From Chitinophaga filiformis (lineage in GTDB: Bacteria > Bacteroidota > Bacteroidia > Chitinophagales > Chitinophagaceae): a DNA stretch of 64,000 bases. Under the pieces are notes generated by a model. It saw only the letters and a program-made list of their open reading frames with translations. It ran no database searches and was not told the DNA's origin. The stretch covers positions 184,110 through 248,109 of the forward strand of contig NZ_JAKIRP010000013.1 in the NCBI RefSeq assembly GCF_021646545.1. Reading direction: 5' to 3'. Position 1 is the first letter of the stretch; every line of letters starts with the position of its first letter. Below are positions 8,564-17,742 of this stretch, piece after piece. Both the position numbers and the translations under genes were made by a program.

Positions 8564-9319
8564 ATGAAAGCAGTAGTAATCGGAGGCACCGGCCTCATTG
8601 GTAGAAGACTTGTTGAAATATTGAGCGAGCGCGGTCACGAGGTAATTGCGGCCTCCCCCTCCTCCGGGGTTAATTCTATTACAGGTGAAGGCCTGGAGCA
8701 GGCATTCGGCGGAGCCGATGTCGTGATAGATGTTTCCAACTCGCCCTCCTTTGAAGAAAATGCCGTTCTGAATTTCTTTCAAACCTCACAGAAAAATATA
8801 GCTGCCGCCGAGAAAGCAACAGGTGTAAAATACCATGTAGCCCTGTCCATCGTTGGTACCGACCGTCTGCCGGACAATGGTTATTTCCGTGCGAAAGTGG
8901 CCCAGGAAAAACTGATCAAAGAATCCGGTATACCTTATACCATCCTGCACGCTACTCAATTCATGGAGTTCGCAGGCGGAATCGCTGACTCTTCCATGAA
9001 GGGGGATGATGTGATCTTGTCTACCGGCGCCATCCAACCCGTTGCAGCGGCAGAAGTATCTGAGGCACTGGCGGATGTAGTCGAAGCAGGCCCTATTAAT
9101 GGCATCACCGAAATTGCAGGGCCTGAGCGTTTCAGCATGGCCGAATTTGTACGCCAATATCTCACCGCAAAAGGAGATACCCGGAAAGTGGTTGCAGATC
9201 CGCAAGCACGTTATTTTGGTAGCATAATTGATGAACAGTCGCTTGTCCCTCTGGGAGATGCCCGCCTGGGTAAAATTACCCTGAAACAATGGCTGGACAA
9301 ACAGGCGGTTCAGGCCTGA
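8564..9319 (+). CDS. NmrA/SDR-type NAD(P)-binding oxidoreductase
   Basis: This is a 251-residue cytosolic atypical short-chain dehydrogenase. The dinucleotide-binding glycine motif GGTGLIG lies at residues 7-13. VVIDVSNSPSFEE and HVALSIVGTDRLPDNGYFRAK, here shortened, match the NAD(P)H-binding family close to NmrA and quinone-oxidoreductase-like proteins. The YxxxK pair of classical SDRs is replaced by YFRAK (Y...K), as in that group. The substrate is unknown. The gene is a single unit closed by a strong terminator at 9337-9376. Confidence 0.88.
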   Translation: MKAVVIGGTGLIGRRLVEILSERGHEVIAASPSSGVNSITGEGLEQAFGGADVVIDVSNSPSFEENAVLNFFQTSQKNIAAAEKATGVKYHVALSIVGTDRLPDNGYFRAKVAQEKLIKESGIPYTILHATQFMEFAGGIADSSMKGDDVILSTGAIQPVAAAEVSEALADVVEAGPINGITEIAGPERFSMAEFVRQYLTAKGDTRKVVADPQARYFGSIIDEQSLVPLGDARLGKITLKQWLDKQAVQA

Positions 9320-9336
9320 TTCACTTAAAACAAGCT

Positions 9337-9376
9337 ATAACAAGCCCCTTTTTTACAGCGAAAAGGGGCTTGTTAT
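9337..9376 (+). terminator. Rho-independent terminator after the NmrA-type gene
   Basis: ATAACAAGCCCCTTTT at 9337-9352 pairs perfectly over 16 bp with 9361-9376 around an 8-base loop, and a T-rich tail follows. Confidence 0.85.
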
Positions 9377-9581
9377 TATTCTATTAACATGCCCCCGGTT
9401 TATAAATGAAAAACGCAAGCTGGTATGTATTAAAACCGGACATCAGCTGTTCATAAGTGGGCACCCCTGATAGCATTCCAGCGAAAACAATCAATTGATT
9501 TACAATCGTTTAATACATTGGCATATATCTGGCTGAGAAGCACCGGCATCACCATAGTGACCATTCAAGCCACCAGCAAAA

Positions 9582-11000
9582 ATGAAAAGAGCACTGATAT
9601 TCCTTTTATTGAGTGGATCGATTTTTTCAGCCAATGGCCAGACAGGCAACAAAGCAAAACGTGCAGATGATTTTATGTCTGCTGTATTCCACCAGGGGCA
9701 ATTCTCGGGCGCTGTTCTACTGGCTGATCATGGCAGGATCATTTACACCAGGGGTTTCGGTTTCTCCAACCGCCAGACGAAAGAACCATTTACACCTCAT
9801 ACACCCTGTTATATCGGATCAATATCCAAGCAATTTACCGCGCTGGCTATTGTAATGTTAAAAGAAAAAGGAAAGATTAAATATGACCAACCTATACGAG
9901 AATATTTTACCGAATTGCCCGACTGCTATCAACCAGTAACAATCCGCAACCTGCTGCAACATACTTCCGGACTTGCCTTATTTGACGATTATCCCAATAT
10001 GACTACAACTGATGTATTTAATATCTTAAAACAGCAGACATCTTTACGCTTTACACCAGGTTCTAAGTTTGAATACTGCAACGCCAATTATACGTTGCTG
10101 GGAATGCTTGTTGAAAAAGTATCAGGAAAAAGTCTGGACGCTTTTCTCACCACCAATATCTTTATCCCATGTGGCATGAAGAATACTTATGTTGATGAAC
10201 CTGCAATGAAGAGCAGGAAACGGGCGGTGGGTTATTATTTATTTGGAGATGAATACAATTACAGCACTTACATTGGCGGCGCTGCATCCGTCGTGTCAAC
10301 CGTAGAAGACCTGTATAAATGGGATAGCATGCTCTATCTTCCAACTATCATCTCAAAACAATCGCTTGCAGAGATTTTTACGCCTGGTAAAAATGAATGG
10401 GATAATAAAATGTATGGTAAACAAGGCTATGGGTACGGCTGGTTCATAAGCGGCAACAGCAATGACAAAATCATCCACCACGATGGTGGTTTTGCAGGAT
10501 TTCGTGCATACATAGAAAGACAGGTAAACAAACATAATACCATCATCCTTATCAGCAATGTCCGACATGAGCTGACAGGCAACATCAGGGCAGCACTGGT
10601 GAATGTTCTGAATGATCAACCATATACCTTCCCTAAAATTTCAGGAGCCAACTGGATCATGAGTAAAGCAAAGAAAACAAGTGTGAAACAGGCGATCCTT
10701 GATTACAGAACTTTATTAAATACCAAAGACAGCAACAACTATTATTTCAGCGAAAGAGAATGTAACTCCCTCGGCTATTATTTACTGAGGAATAACAGGC
10801 TGGATGATGCCATCGAACTTTTTAAATTCAACACAGCGCAATTCCCCACATCAGGCAACGTCTTTGACAGTATGGGCGAAGCCTATTTAAAAGCCGGCGA
10901 CAGCACCAATGCATTGGCCAGCTATAAAAAGGCGCTTGAACTTGACCCTGGCAATGGCAGTGCGGCAGACATCATCAAAAAATTAGAGCGCTACGAGTGA
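9582..11000 (+). CDS. Secreted serine beta-lactamase-family hydrolase with C-terminal TPRs
   Basis: This 472-residue protein has a signal peptide (RALIFLLLSGSIFSANGQ) and a class C beta-lactamase/DD-peptidase-type domain. The nucleophile motif is S80-I-S-K83 in YIGSISKQFTA, the second motif is Y-C-N around residue 165 (FEYCNANY), and the third is the HDGG that replaces KTG (IIHHDGGFAGF). All three catalytic motifs are intact. After the domain, about residues 370-470, there are tetratricopeptide-like helices (FDSMGEAYLKAGDSTNALAS), an arrangement common in Bacteroidota serine hydrolases. Family members include esterases, D-aminopeptidases and DD-carboxypeptidases, so true beta-lactamase activity should not be assumed. 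It is a single gene, probably periplasmic. Confidence 0.88.
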   Translation: MKRALIFLLLSGSIFSANGQTGNKAKRADDFMSAVFHQGQFSGAVLLADHGRIIYTRGFGFSNRQTKEPFTPHTPCYIGSISKQFTALAIVMLKEKGKIKYDQPIREYFTELPDCYQPVTIRNLLQHTSGLALFDDYPNMTTTDVFNILKQQTSLRFTPGSKFEYCNANYTLLGMLVEKVSGKSLDAFLTTNIFIPCGMKNTYVDEPAMKSRKRAVGYYLFGDEYNYSTYIGGAASVVSTVEDLYKWDSMLYLPTIISKQSLAEIFTPGKNEWDNKMYGKQGYGYGWFISGNSNDKIIHHDGGFAGFRAYIERQVNKHNTIILISNVRHELTGNIRAALVNVLNDQPYTFPKISGANWIMSKAKKTSVKQAILDYRTLLNTKDSNNYYFSERECNSLGYYLLRNNRLDDAIELFKFNTAQFPTSGNVFDSMGEAYLKAGDSTNALASYKKALELDPGNGSAADIIKKLERYE

Positions 11001-11109
11001 ACCATCTGCCGTCAGAAGGGGTTATTATCTATACCTAATTGGCAATTTTTCCTTAACTTAAGGTACACGTGCAGATTGAAACTATTGTTTACCGCACAAT
11101 ACTCATCAC

Positions 11110-12873
11110 ATGCCCCGCTCATTAGAAGACCCCATTATGCAGGACGTGCTGAACGCACAACAGTCCACTATTCTAACATCATCAGGAAGCGCTATTCCTT
11201 ATCCTTTCCCCTCGCCTGCAGACTGGCGTGACCACTGGATCTATTTTCTGCTGGTAGACCGGTTTAATAATCCATCCGGACCGCCGTCACCTAATGTATA
11301 TCCCTGCTCTGTATACCAGGGCGGTAAGTTCTCTGGCATTAAACAACAATTGCCATACCTCAAAAAACTGGGAGTCGGCGCCCTGTGGCTTTCACCGGTG
11401 CTCATGAATCCACAGTGGTTCCATAACTACTGGGGAGGCTACGGCACCCTCGATTTCCTGCGTATAGAACCCCGTTTTTGCGATGATCCTGCGGCCGCAT
11501 TACAGAACCCTGCTGCAGCAGACGCCGAATTCCGTAGCCTGGTAGATGAAATCCATGCCCATGGCATGTATGTGATCCTGGACATTGTGCTCAACCATAC
11601 CGGCGATGTCTTTAACTACGAAGGCATGCGCGATGAAGCGCCATGGAATGATGCAAGGGAGTATACTATCTACTGGCGTGACGGACAGGGGCAGGCAAAA
11701 GGCGACTGGACGGATATCGATCATATTCCCGATCCTCCCGACAACGGTGTGATCTGGCCGGAACAATTGCAACAGAATGACTTCTTCCGCCGTCGTGGCA
11801 ATGACGGCTACCGGGGCGATTTCTCCCGCATGAAAGAACTGGTCACTGATTACCTTATTCCAGGCACGAGCGTCTACCCTGTGCGCAATCACCTGATCAA
11901 GGCCTATCAATACCTGATGGCCAGGTTTGACCTTGACGGTTACCGTATTGATACGCTTCAATATGTGGAAGCCGACTTTGCCCGTGTATTTGGCAACGCC
12001 ATGCGTGAGTACGCATTATCTATCGGTAAAAAGAATTTCTTCACCTTTGGCGAAGTATGGCAGGACGATGACGAAGCCAGGATTGCGGAATTCATTGGCC
12101 GCAATACCGAAAAGGACGAAGAGTTCATCGGTGTAGACGCTGCTATCGACTTTCCGATGCGTAAACGCCTGGTCGATGTCTGCAAAGGTTTTGCTGCCCC
12201 CAAAGATCTTGCCGACCACTTTGATTACCGGCTTAAGGTGCTCCGGCAGATTGTAAGCTCACATGGTGATGCCGGTAAGAACTACGTCACTTTTCTCGAT
12301 AACCACGACCTGGACCGCCGCTTTCATCATAAACAGTTCCCCGGACAAACAAAACTGGCGCTTACCTGCCTGCTGTGCATGCAGGGCGTTCCCTGCATAT
12401 ATTATGGTACCGAGCAGGGGCTTGACGGCGCTGGCAACATGCGCGAGTATGCCAGAGAAGCCTTGTGGGGCCAGCCCAATGCCTTTAATGAGCACGATGA
12501 CATGTATAAGTTCATCTCCCAGCTAAGCAGCTTACGCGCTGCCGTACCAGCACTGCGTTATGGCCGGCAATATTTCCGGCCCTGCAGCGGCGATGGCGTC
12601 AATTTTGGGCATTCCCCTTATAAAGGCGGCGTTATCGCTTTTTCCCGCGTGCTGAACGATGAAGAAGTGTTGGTTGTAGCAAATACAAGTACCGAAAATG
12701 ACGTGCTGGTGGATGTCGTGATCGATAAGAACCTGCATCCCGAAGGCAGCGAGTGGGAAGTACTTTTCCCAGTCGCAAAGCGGGGAATACTATCTGCACA
12801 CAGCAGATCGCAAGGCGTATTCAGAACCATACAGGTGCAATTGTCGCCAATGGAATGTTTAATTCTTACCTGA
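11110..12873 (+). CDS. GH13 alpha-amylase-family glycoside hydrolase
   Basis: This is a 587-residue (beta/alpha)8-barrel enzyme for alpha-glucans. The conserved GH13 regions appear in order: region I DIVLNHTGD, region II DGYRIDTLQY (catalytic nucleophile Asp, about residue 280), region III FGEVW (acid/base Glu, about 315), and region IV FLDNHDL (transition-state-stabilising Asp). A C-terminal beta-sandwich follows the barrel (from about residue 500). No signal peptide is visible, so the enzyme probably works in the cytosol on maltodextrins or glycogen. The exact product specificity, amylase or transferase, cannot be told. It is not in a recognisable starch-utilisation (Sus) cluster. Confidence 0.92.
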   Translation: MPRSLEDPIMQDVLNAQQSTILTSSGSAIPYPFPSPADWRDHWIYFLLVDRFNNPSGPPSPNVYPCSVYQGGKFSGIKQQLPYLKKLGVGALWLSPVLMNPQWFHNYWGGYGTLDFLRIEPRFCDDPAAALQNPAAADAEFRSLVDEIHAHGMYVILDIVLNHTGDVFNYEGMRDEAPWNDAREYTIYWRDGQGQAKGDWTDIDHIPDPPDNGVIWPEQLQQNDFFRRRGNDGYRGDFSRMKELVTDYLIPGTSVYPVRNHLIKAYQYLMARFDLDGYRIDTLQYVEADFARVFGNAMREYALSIGKKNFFTFGEVWQDDDEARIAEFIGRNTEKDEEFIGVDAAIDFPMRKRLVDVCKGFAAPKDLADHFDYRLKVLRQIVSSHGDAGKNYVTFLDNHDLDRRFHHKQFPGQTKLALTCLLCMQGVPCIYYGTEQGLDGAGNMREYAREALWGQPNAFNEHDDMYKFISQLSSLRAAVPALRYGRQYFRPCSGDGVNFGHSPYKGGVIAFSRVLNDEEVLVVANTSTENDVLVDVVIDKNLHPEGSEWEVLFPVAKRGILSAHSRSQGVFRTIQVQLSPMECLILT

Positions 12874-12965
12874 GCAACCAACGTCCTGTTTATCCCTATA
12901 CTTCAGGCTACGGAGAAGAGGAATAGTAAAATTATTATAATGGAAATACAAGCAGTACCTCCGTT

Positions 12966-13439
12966 CTACCGGTTCCAATTCTTATAGGGATTTATTGTCA
13001 AATTAGAATTATAGTATTTATCATCTTCAGTAACTTCTTGTCCGACCCATTCCGGAAGTTCAAAAACTTCATCCTCGCTTTGCAGTTCAATTTCAGCCAC
13101 AAAAAGCCCCGCATTATCACCCAGGAACTCATCCACTTCCCACGTCATGCCTCTATACACAATGTTGTACCTGATTTTCGACAACTCCGAGATAGAAAAG
13201 TTATCCAGTAATTCCTTCGCTTCAGTAATCGGTATCTCATACTCATACTCCGATCTTGTGGCACCTACAGAAATTCCCTTTATCGTCAAAAAGCCCTTTG
13301 TATCCGTAAGCCGGACACGTATCGTCTTTTGCGGGTCCGTGACCAGGTAACCCTGACGGTAGTGTTGCCCTATGGGCTTCTCAATCTTTTCCCATTTCTC
13401 AACATCAATCAGATATTTTCTTTCAATTTCCTTTGCCAT
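12966..13439 (-). CDS. CYTH-domain protein (triphosphate tunnel metalloenzyme)
   Basis: This is a 157-residue single-domain CYTH protein. The signature EIERKYLID at residues 4-12 is the ExExK metal- and triphosphate-binding motif, and basic and acidic residues alternate along later strands (IRVRLTDTKGFLTIKG, WEVDEFLGDNAGLFVAEIEL). Family members hydrolyse tripolyphosphate or nucleoside triphosphates, or make cAMP. Short bacterial ones like this are most often tripolyphosphatases. It starts 17 bp after the stop of the M1 peptidase gene and is likely co-transcribed with it. Confidence 0.92.
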   Translation of the reverse strand: MAKEIERKYLIDVEKWEKIEKPIGQHYRQGYLVTDPQKTIRVRLTDTKGFLTIKGISVGATRSEYEYEIPITEAKELLDNFSISELSKIRYNIVYRGMTWEVDEFLGDNAGLFVAEIELQSEDEVFELPEWVGQEVTEDDKYYNSNLTINPYKNWNR

Positions 13440-13456
13440 ATTATCAATTTGTGTGA

Positions 13457-15409
13457 CTATTTTTTAACTTCATAAACATTATTGCTCCTGTCCACATCAG
13501 GATAAACCTGATCCGGGTCTATAACAACCCTGGATACAGCCTCACGCTTATCCGCAGCAAACGTATATGCAATATTATATTCCCATATCTCTACAGGGAA
13601 TGATCTCCGCTCATGTGCGCCGCTGGTGTAAGTAATATCGACAACAAGTGGCATTGCAGCTCTCTCTATATTCTCAATAGTTACCAGCGTCTTTTGTCCG
13701 CTGCCATCTTCAACTTTAGCGATCTTTTGATCCAGCTTAAAATTCTCCATAAACATGGATTTCCAGAACCAGGTCAGGTCCTCTCCGACAGAAGCATTCA
13801 TACTTCTGAAAAAATCCCAGGGAGTGGGATGCTTATATGCCCAATCATTAATGTATTTCCTGAAAGCAGCATCAAAACGTTTAGCGCCAACAATCTCATT
13901 GCGCAGTAAGGCCAGTAAATAAGCTACCTTCTGGTATTGGATATTATATACCTGGTTACCAGGCGTTATATCCGGACGGCTTAAAATAGGCAATAACGAA
14001 TCCGCAAAAAGAGCCGTAACAGGCATATCAATCTCCGCATATCCCTTGAATTCCCCCTTATTAAATTCCTTCGTCGCTATATTGTCCATAAAAAGGTTGA
14101 ACCCCTCGTCCATCCAGGCATACTTACGCTCATTGCTTCCCACTACCATAGGAAACCAGGTATGCCCTAATTCATGATTTACCACCGCCCAATAAATATT
14201 ACCGGTATCTCTGGCCGAACAGAACACGATACCCGGATACTCCATGCCATCCAGATTGGATGCAACATTGACAGCTTTGTTAAACGGATAAGTAAACCAC
14301 TTTTCTGAAAAATGTTGTAAGGTAAATTTGATGTACTCACCCGATCTTGCCCAGCTGTTAGGTTTATCTGATTCCACTGGGTATAAGGAACTTCCCATCA
14401 CCTTTTTTCCATTTCCAACGTTGAATGTTGACGCCTCCCAGATGAATGATTTAGAAGCCGTCCAGGCAAAATCCCTTGTACGATCCATCTTAAACTTCCA
14501 GGTACACGTAGGCTTCGATGGTCTGGATGTAAGGTCCAATACCTCTTTTGCCGATCTGATAAATACACGCTCCGTACCATTTTGGGCTGACTGCCACCGT
14601 TTCAGCTGAACAGGGGTCAGCACCTCCTCCGGATTTATCAGATCACCAGACGCCTCAACGAGGTAAGATGAAGGCACCGTAATATTTACCTGGAAATTGC
14701 CGAAGTCAAGGTAAAACTCCCCATTACCCAGATACGGTAATGTATTCCAACCCTCTATGTCGTCCAATACACACATCCTCGGATACCACTGTGCCACCGC
14801 ATAAATATTACCATTTCCGGAAGGCATAATGTCCGTTCTGTTCACCTGGAAATCGGCATTCTTGTAATTGACAGGAAAGAGGTAACTATATTGTATCCGG
14901 AAAGTGATTTGCTGTCCTTTTAGCAGGGGCTCGGACAAGGATAACTTCATTCGTGTATCATAAATATCATAAGTAATATTACTTGTATTAACACCACTAA
15001 GCTTTACATCCTCAATCTGAAATCCGCCATCAGCTACCTGCTTGTCAGGGTCTTTATATTGAAACAATCCCGACAGAATTCCTCTCGAATTATGCTTATA
15101 AACATTCTGATCCAGTTGCAACCACAGTGAAGAAAGCGCCTGTGGACTATTATTCGTATAAGTGATCGTTGCAACTCCTTTAATAACATTTCGCTGATCG
15201 TCAAGCGTTGCATCTATTACATAATCAGACTGATTCTGCCAATAAGCGGGGCCTGGTTCACCGGTAGCTGTACGGTATTCATTGCCGGGTGGTAATAAGG
15301 GAAGTGCCGGAAATAGTACCGCCGGATTATACCTGGATTGACTAGACGCTGTATGACTGGTAAAAGCGATGGCAATAATTACTGCAATTCTTACAAAACT
15401 ATTATGCAT
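13457..15409 (-). CDS. M1-family zinc metallopeptidase, secreted
   Basis: This 650-residue protein has a signal peptide (VRIAVIIAIAFTSHTASSQ) and an aminopeptidase-N-like architecture: an N-terminal beta-saddle (from LDDQRNVIKGVATITYTNN), then the thermolysin-like catalytic domain. The zinc motif is HELGHTW near residue 408, with the third zinc ligand in WMDEGFNLF (HExxH-x18-E). The GxMEN exopeptidase loop of typical M1 enzymes appears altered to DGMEYPG, seen in many secreted Bacteroidota M1 proteins. It probably trims peptides in the periplasm or outside the cell. It is the first gene of a two-gene unit with the CYTH gene. Confidence 0.9.
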   Translation of the reverse strand: MHNSFVRIAVIIAIAFTSHTASSQSRYNPAVLFPALPLLPPGNEYRTATGEPGPAYWQNQSDYVIDATLDDQRNVIKGVATITYTNNSPQALSSLWLQLDQNVYKHNSRGILSGLFQYKDPDKQVADGGFQIEDVKLSGVNTSNITYDIYDTRMKLSLSEPLLKGQQITFRIQYSYLFPVNYKNADFQVNRTDIMPSGNGNIYAVAQWYPRMCVLDDIEGWNTLPYLGNGEFYLDFGNFQVNITVPSSYLVEASGDLINPEEVLTPVQLKRWQSAQNGTERVFIRSAKEVLDLTSRPSKPTCTWKFKMDRTRDFAWTASKSFIWEASTFNVGNGKKVMGSSLYPVESDKPNSWARSGEYIKFTLQHFSEKWFTYPFNKAVNVASNLDGMEYPGIVFCSARDTGNIYWAVVNHELGHTWFPMVVGSNERKYAWMDEGFNLFMDNIATKEFNKGEFKGYAEIDMPVTALFADSLLPILSRPDITPGNQVYNIQYQKVAYLLALLRNEIVGAKRFDAAFRKYINDWAYKHPTPWDFFRSMNASVGEDLTWFWKSMFMENFKLDQKIAKVEDGSGQKTLVTIENIERAAMPLVVDITYTSGAHERRSFPVEIWEYNIAYTFAADKREAVSRVVIDPDQVYPDVDRSNNVYEVKK

Positions 15410-15527
15410 GTTGTATTAGGTTATGAATATTTAATAAGAACACCACTTCATGCGGGAAACGGTAAAGATAAAACAGACGGGCGAAAATGCCAGCACATGA
15501 CAAGGCCTAAGCGATCGTTTTATATAA

Positions 15528-15544
15528 TATTTGATTTTCGTAAT
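15528..15544 (+). repeat. 17-bp direct repeat, copy 1 (upstream of araC-type gene)
   Basis: TATTTGATTTTCGTAAT occurs here, 9 bp before the ATG of the AraC-family gene, and again exactly at 16452-16468 over that gene's stop codon. The position suggests a regulator-binding site; see the matching copy. Confidence 0.5.
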
Positions 15545-15552
15545 TTCGGGGC

Positions 15553-16458
15553 ATGAAAAATATTGAGACACTTGAAGATTTCTATAAGAAAAAGCTGAAC
15601 TGCATACCTGACAATATCCTTTCTTCCCTTGGGCACTTTAATGTATTCCGGCTGGAAGATTTCGGAGGACCAATAGAAAACAGGTGTTCCCCTTATACGC
15701 GGAAATCATATTATAAAATCAGTATGATCATCGGAAAAAATAAATATGAATACGCAGATAAGACGGTGGATATCCGGAAGAATGCGCTGTTATTTTCCAG
15801 TCCCCATATTCCTTATCGTTGGACGCCGCTGGACGAAGACCAAAAAGGGTTTATCTGCATCTTCACAGAATCATTCTTCAGCCGGTTCACTTCCATTCGT
15901 TTAAATGATTATCCTGTCTTCAAGCCAGGCGGACAACCCGTCTATTTTCTGAACACGGCCCAGTTGAAAAAGATCTCTTCAATATTCTCCAGAATGCTTG
16001 AAGAGATCGCCTCAGATTATGCCTTTAAATATGAAGTACTGCGCAACTATGTATTTGAGTTGATCCATGAAGCCTTAAAAATGGAGCCCGCATCCACCCT
16101 TTATACGGCAGCTGATGCCTCATCCCGCATCTCCTCCCAGTTTGCTGAGCTGCTGGAAAGACAGTTTCCAATAGAGTCGCCAGGTCAACGGATACATTTC
16201 CGCTCTGCCAGCGATTTTGCCGATCAACTGTCTGTACACGTCAACCATCTTAATAAAGCATTGAAGGAAACGACAGGAAAGAGCACCTCCACCCTTATTG
16301 GTGACAGGATACTCCAGGAGTCGTTATCCCTGTTGAAATATACCGACTGGAATGTGAGCCAGATTGCCTATAGCCTTGGTTTCGAGGCACCTACACATTT
16401 CAACAACTTCTTTAAAAAGAAAACTAACCAAAATCCTTCTCAATACCGGGTTATTTGA
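15553..16458 (+). CDS. AraC-family transcriptional regulator of the efflux operon
   Basis: This 301-residue regulator has an N-terminal cupin-like sensing domain (YKISMIIGKNKYEYADKTVD and LLFSSPHIPYRWTPLDEDQK) and a C-terminal AraC DNA-binding domain from about residue 205. The two helix-turn-helix units are FADQLSVHVNHLNKALKETT and VSQIAYSLGFEAPTHFNNFF, with the canonical family ending KKKTNQNPSQYR. It lies directly upstream of, and on the same strand as, the RND efflux genes and an aldo/keto reductase, which it probably controls. An identical 17-bp sequence sits at both ends of this gene and could be its operator. Confidence 0.92.
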   Translation: MKNIETLEDFYKKKLNCIPDNILSSLGHFNVFRLEDFGGPIENRCSPYTRKSYYKISMIIGKNKYEYADKTVDIRKNALLFSSPHIPYRWTPLDEDQKGFICIFTESFFSRFTSIRLNDYPVFKPGGQPVYFLNTAQLKKISSIFSRMLEEIASDYAFKYEVLRNYVFELIHEALKMEPASTLYTAADASSRISSQFAELLERQFPIESPGQRIHFRSASDFADQLSVHVNHLNKALKETTGKSTSTLIGDRILQESLSLLKYTDWNVSQIAYSLGFEAPTHFNNFFKKKTNQNPSQYRVI

Positions 16459-16468
16459 TTTTCGTAAT
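16452..16468 (+). repeat. 17-bp direct repeat, copy 2 (between araC-type gene and efflux operon)
   Basis: This is an exact copy of 15528-15544. The core TTCGTAAT recurs once more at about 16506-16513, overlapping the putative -7 element of the efflux operon, so three related sites bracket the regulator gene. Confidence 0.5.
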
Positions 16469-16509
16469 GATTTGATTGATTAGGGGAATTGTCTGGTAAC
16501 CATCCTTCG

Positions 16510-16517
16510 TAATTTTG
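16510..16517 (+). promoter_or_regulatory. Putative -7 element for the RND efflux operon
   Basis: TAATTTTG is an exact TAnnTTTG match in the 198-bp gap between the regulator gene and the adaptor gene. It overlaps a TTCGTAAT core shared with the flanking repeats and implies a leader of roughly 130 nt. Confidence 0.45.
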
Positions 16518-16656
16518 TATGGCATTGTTTGCCGCCTGCCGACCTGAATTTTAGCTGATCATCCTTATTAACGGCTGATTTGCCTGAGAAGACAACTTCT
16601 CCGGGCTGGCAGCGCTATGCTTTCAATTGCCATTAGATTGTTTAAAATAAACGAAG

Positions 16657-17733
16657 ATGAAAATCAGACACAGTTCAACAAGGGCTTCATCAGCTACAGT
16701 TATCATACTACTGGCTGTTGCAGGCATTTATTTGCCAGGATGCAGTACAACTGCTGAAAAGAAAAAAGAAGAAACAAAGACAGCGGCAGTCAGCACCATA
16801 CCTGTAGATGGTAAGGTATTGCAATTTGACAGCCTGCGGGAACAGATGCAGATATCAGGTACACTATCGGCCAGGCAGGAAGTAAATATCATGAGTGAAC
16901 TAAGCCGGAAAATTATAACAGTATATGCTGAAGAAGGTCGCGAGGTTGCTGCAGGAGCGCTGCTATTTAAGCTCGATGACGCAGACTTGCTGGCGCAGCT
17001 TGAGCAATATGAGCAGCAGGAGCATCTGGCCTTGTTAAACGAAAGACGGCTGAAAGACCTCATTGACCACCAGGCTGCCCTTCAGCAGGATTACGATCAG
17101 GCATTTACCAATTTGAAAGTTATACGGGCGCAGATTACCCAACTGAAAGTAATGATCGGTAAAACGTATCTGAGAGCGCCTTTCAGCGGCCGGATAGGCC
17201 TGGTTAACGTACATAAGGGGGCACTTGTAACGCCCGGCCAGCCGCTCGCCAATCTCGAAGATAACAGCAGTATTAAGGTAGACTTCTACATACCTGAAAA
17301 ATACAGCCGGCAGTTTGAAACGGGACAGACCGTTACCTTTCATGTGGAATCAAGCCCCAAATCCTACCAGGCACATATTACTGCACAGGAATCCCGCCTT
17401 AACAGCGACTCCAGGAACCTGCTCATCAGAGCTGTCGCGACCAACAAAGAACAGGACCTGATACCCGGACAAAGCGCGAGGATCACAGTAGATCTCAATA
17501 GTGCCGCGAATGCATTGCTGGTTCCAGGTAACGTACTCCTTCCGTCGGCACAGGGCTATAGCATATACATTGCCAGGAACGGGAAAGCACAGCTTCAATC
17601 TGTGCAAACGGGAGAGCGTAATGCAGACAACATTCACGTCACAACCGGCCTCCAGCCCGGCGATACCATCATCACCAGCAATATTCTCAGGTTATCTCCC
17701 GGCGCAGCCTTACAATTTATTTCTGTTCACTAA
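16657..17733 (+). CDS. RND efflux periplasmic adaptor (membrane fusion protein), lipoprotein
   Basis: This 358-residue HlyD/AcrA-type adaptor bridges the inner-membrane pump and the outer-membrane channel. A lipobox LPGC near residue 29 indicates lipid anchoring. The family order is visible: a barrel/lipoyl start (LSARQEVNIMSELSRKIITV), a short coiled-coil hairpin (LEQYEQQEHLALLNERRLKD), lipoyl return (YLRAPFSGRIGLVNVHKGAL), a beta-barrel domain (VDFYIPEKYSRQFETGQTVT) and a membrane-proximal domain (LLVPGNVLLPSAQGYSIYIA). It is the first gene of a three-gene pump operon, 9 bp before the pump gene. Confidence 0.94.
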   Translation: MKIRHSSTRASSATVIILLAVAGIYLPGCSTTAEKKKEETKTAAVSTIPVDGKVLQFDSLREQMQISGTLSARQEVNIMSELSRKIITVYAEEGREVAAGALLFKLDDADLLAQLEQYEQQEHLALLNERRLKDLIDHQAALQQDYDQAFTNLKVIRAQITQLKVMIGKTYLRAPFSGRIGLVNVHKGALVTPGQPLANLEDNSSIKVDFYIPEKYSRQFETGQTVTFHVESSPKSYQAHITAQESRLNSDSRNLLIRAVATNKEQDLIPGQSARITVDLNSAANALLVPGNVLLPSAQGYSIYIARNGKAQLQSVQTGERNADNIHVTTGLQPGDTIITSNILRLSPGAALQFISVH

Positions 17734-17742
17734 AACCAGTTT

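Noticed and set aside
9582..11000. Calling the serine hydrolase a beta-lactamase resistance gene
   Set aside because: The motifs define the broad class C-like family, which is mostly esterases and peptidases. The TPR tail and HDGG motif argue against a dedicated resistance enzyme.
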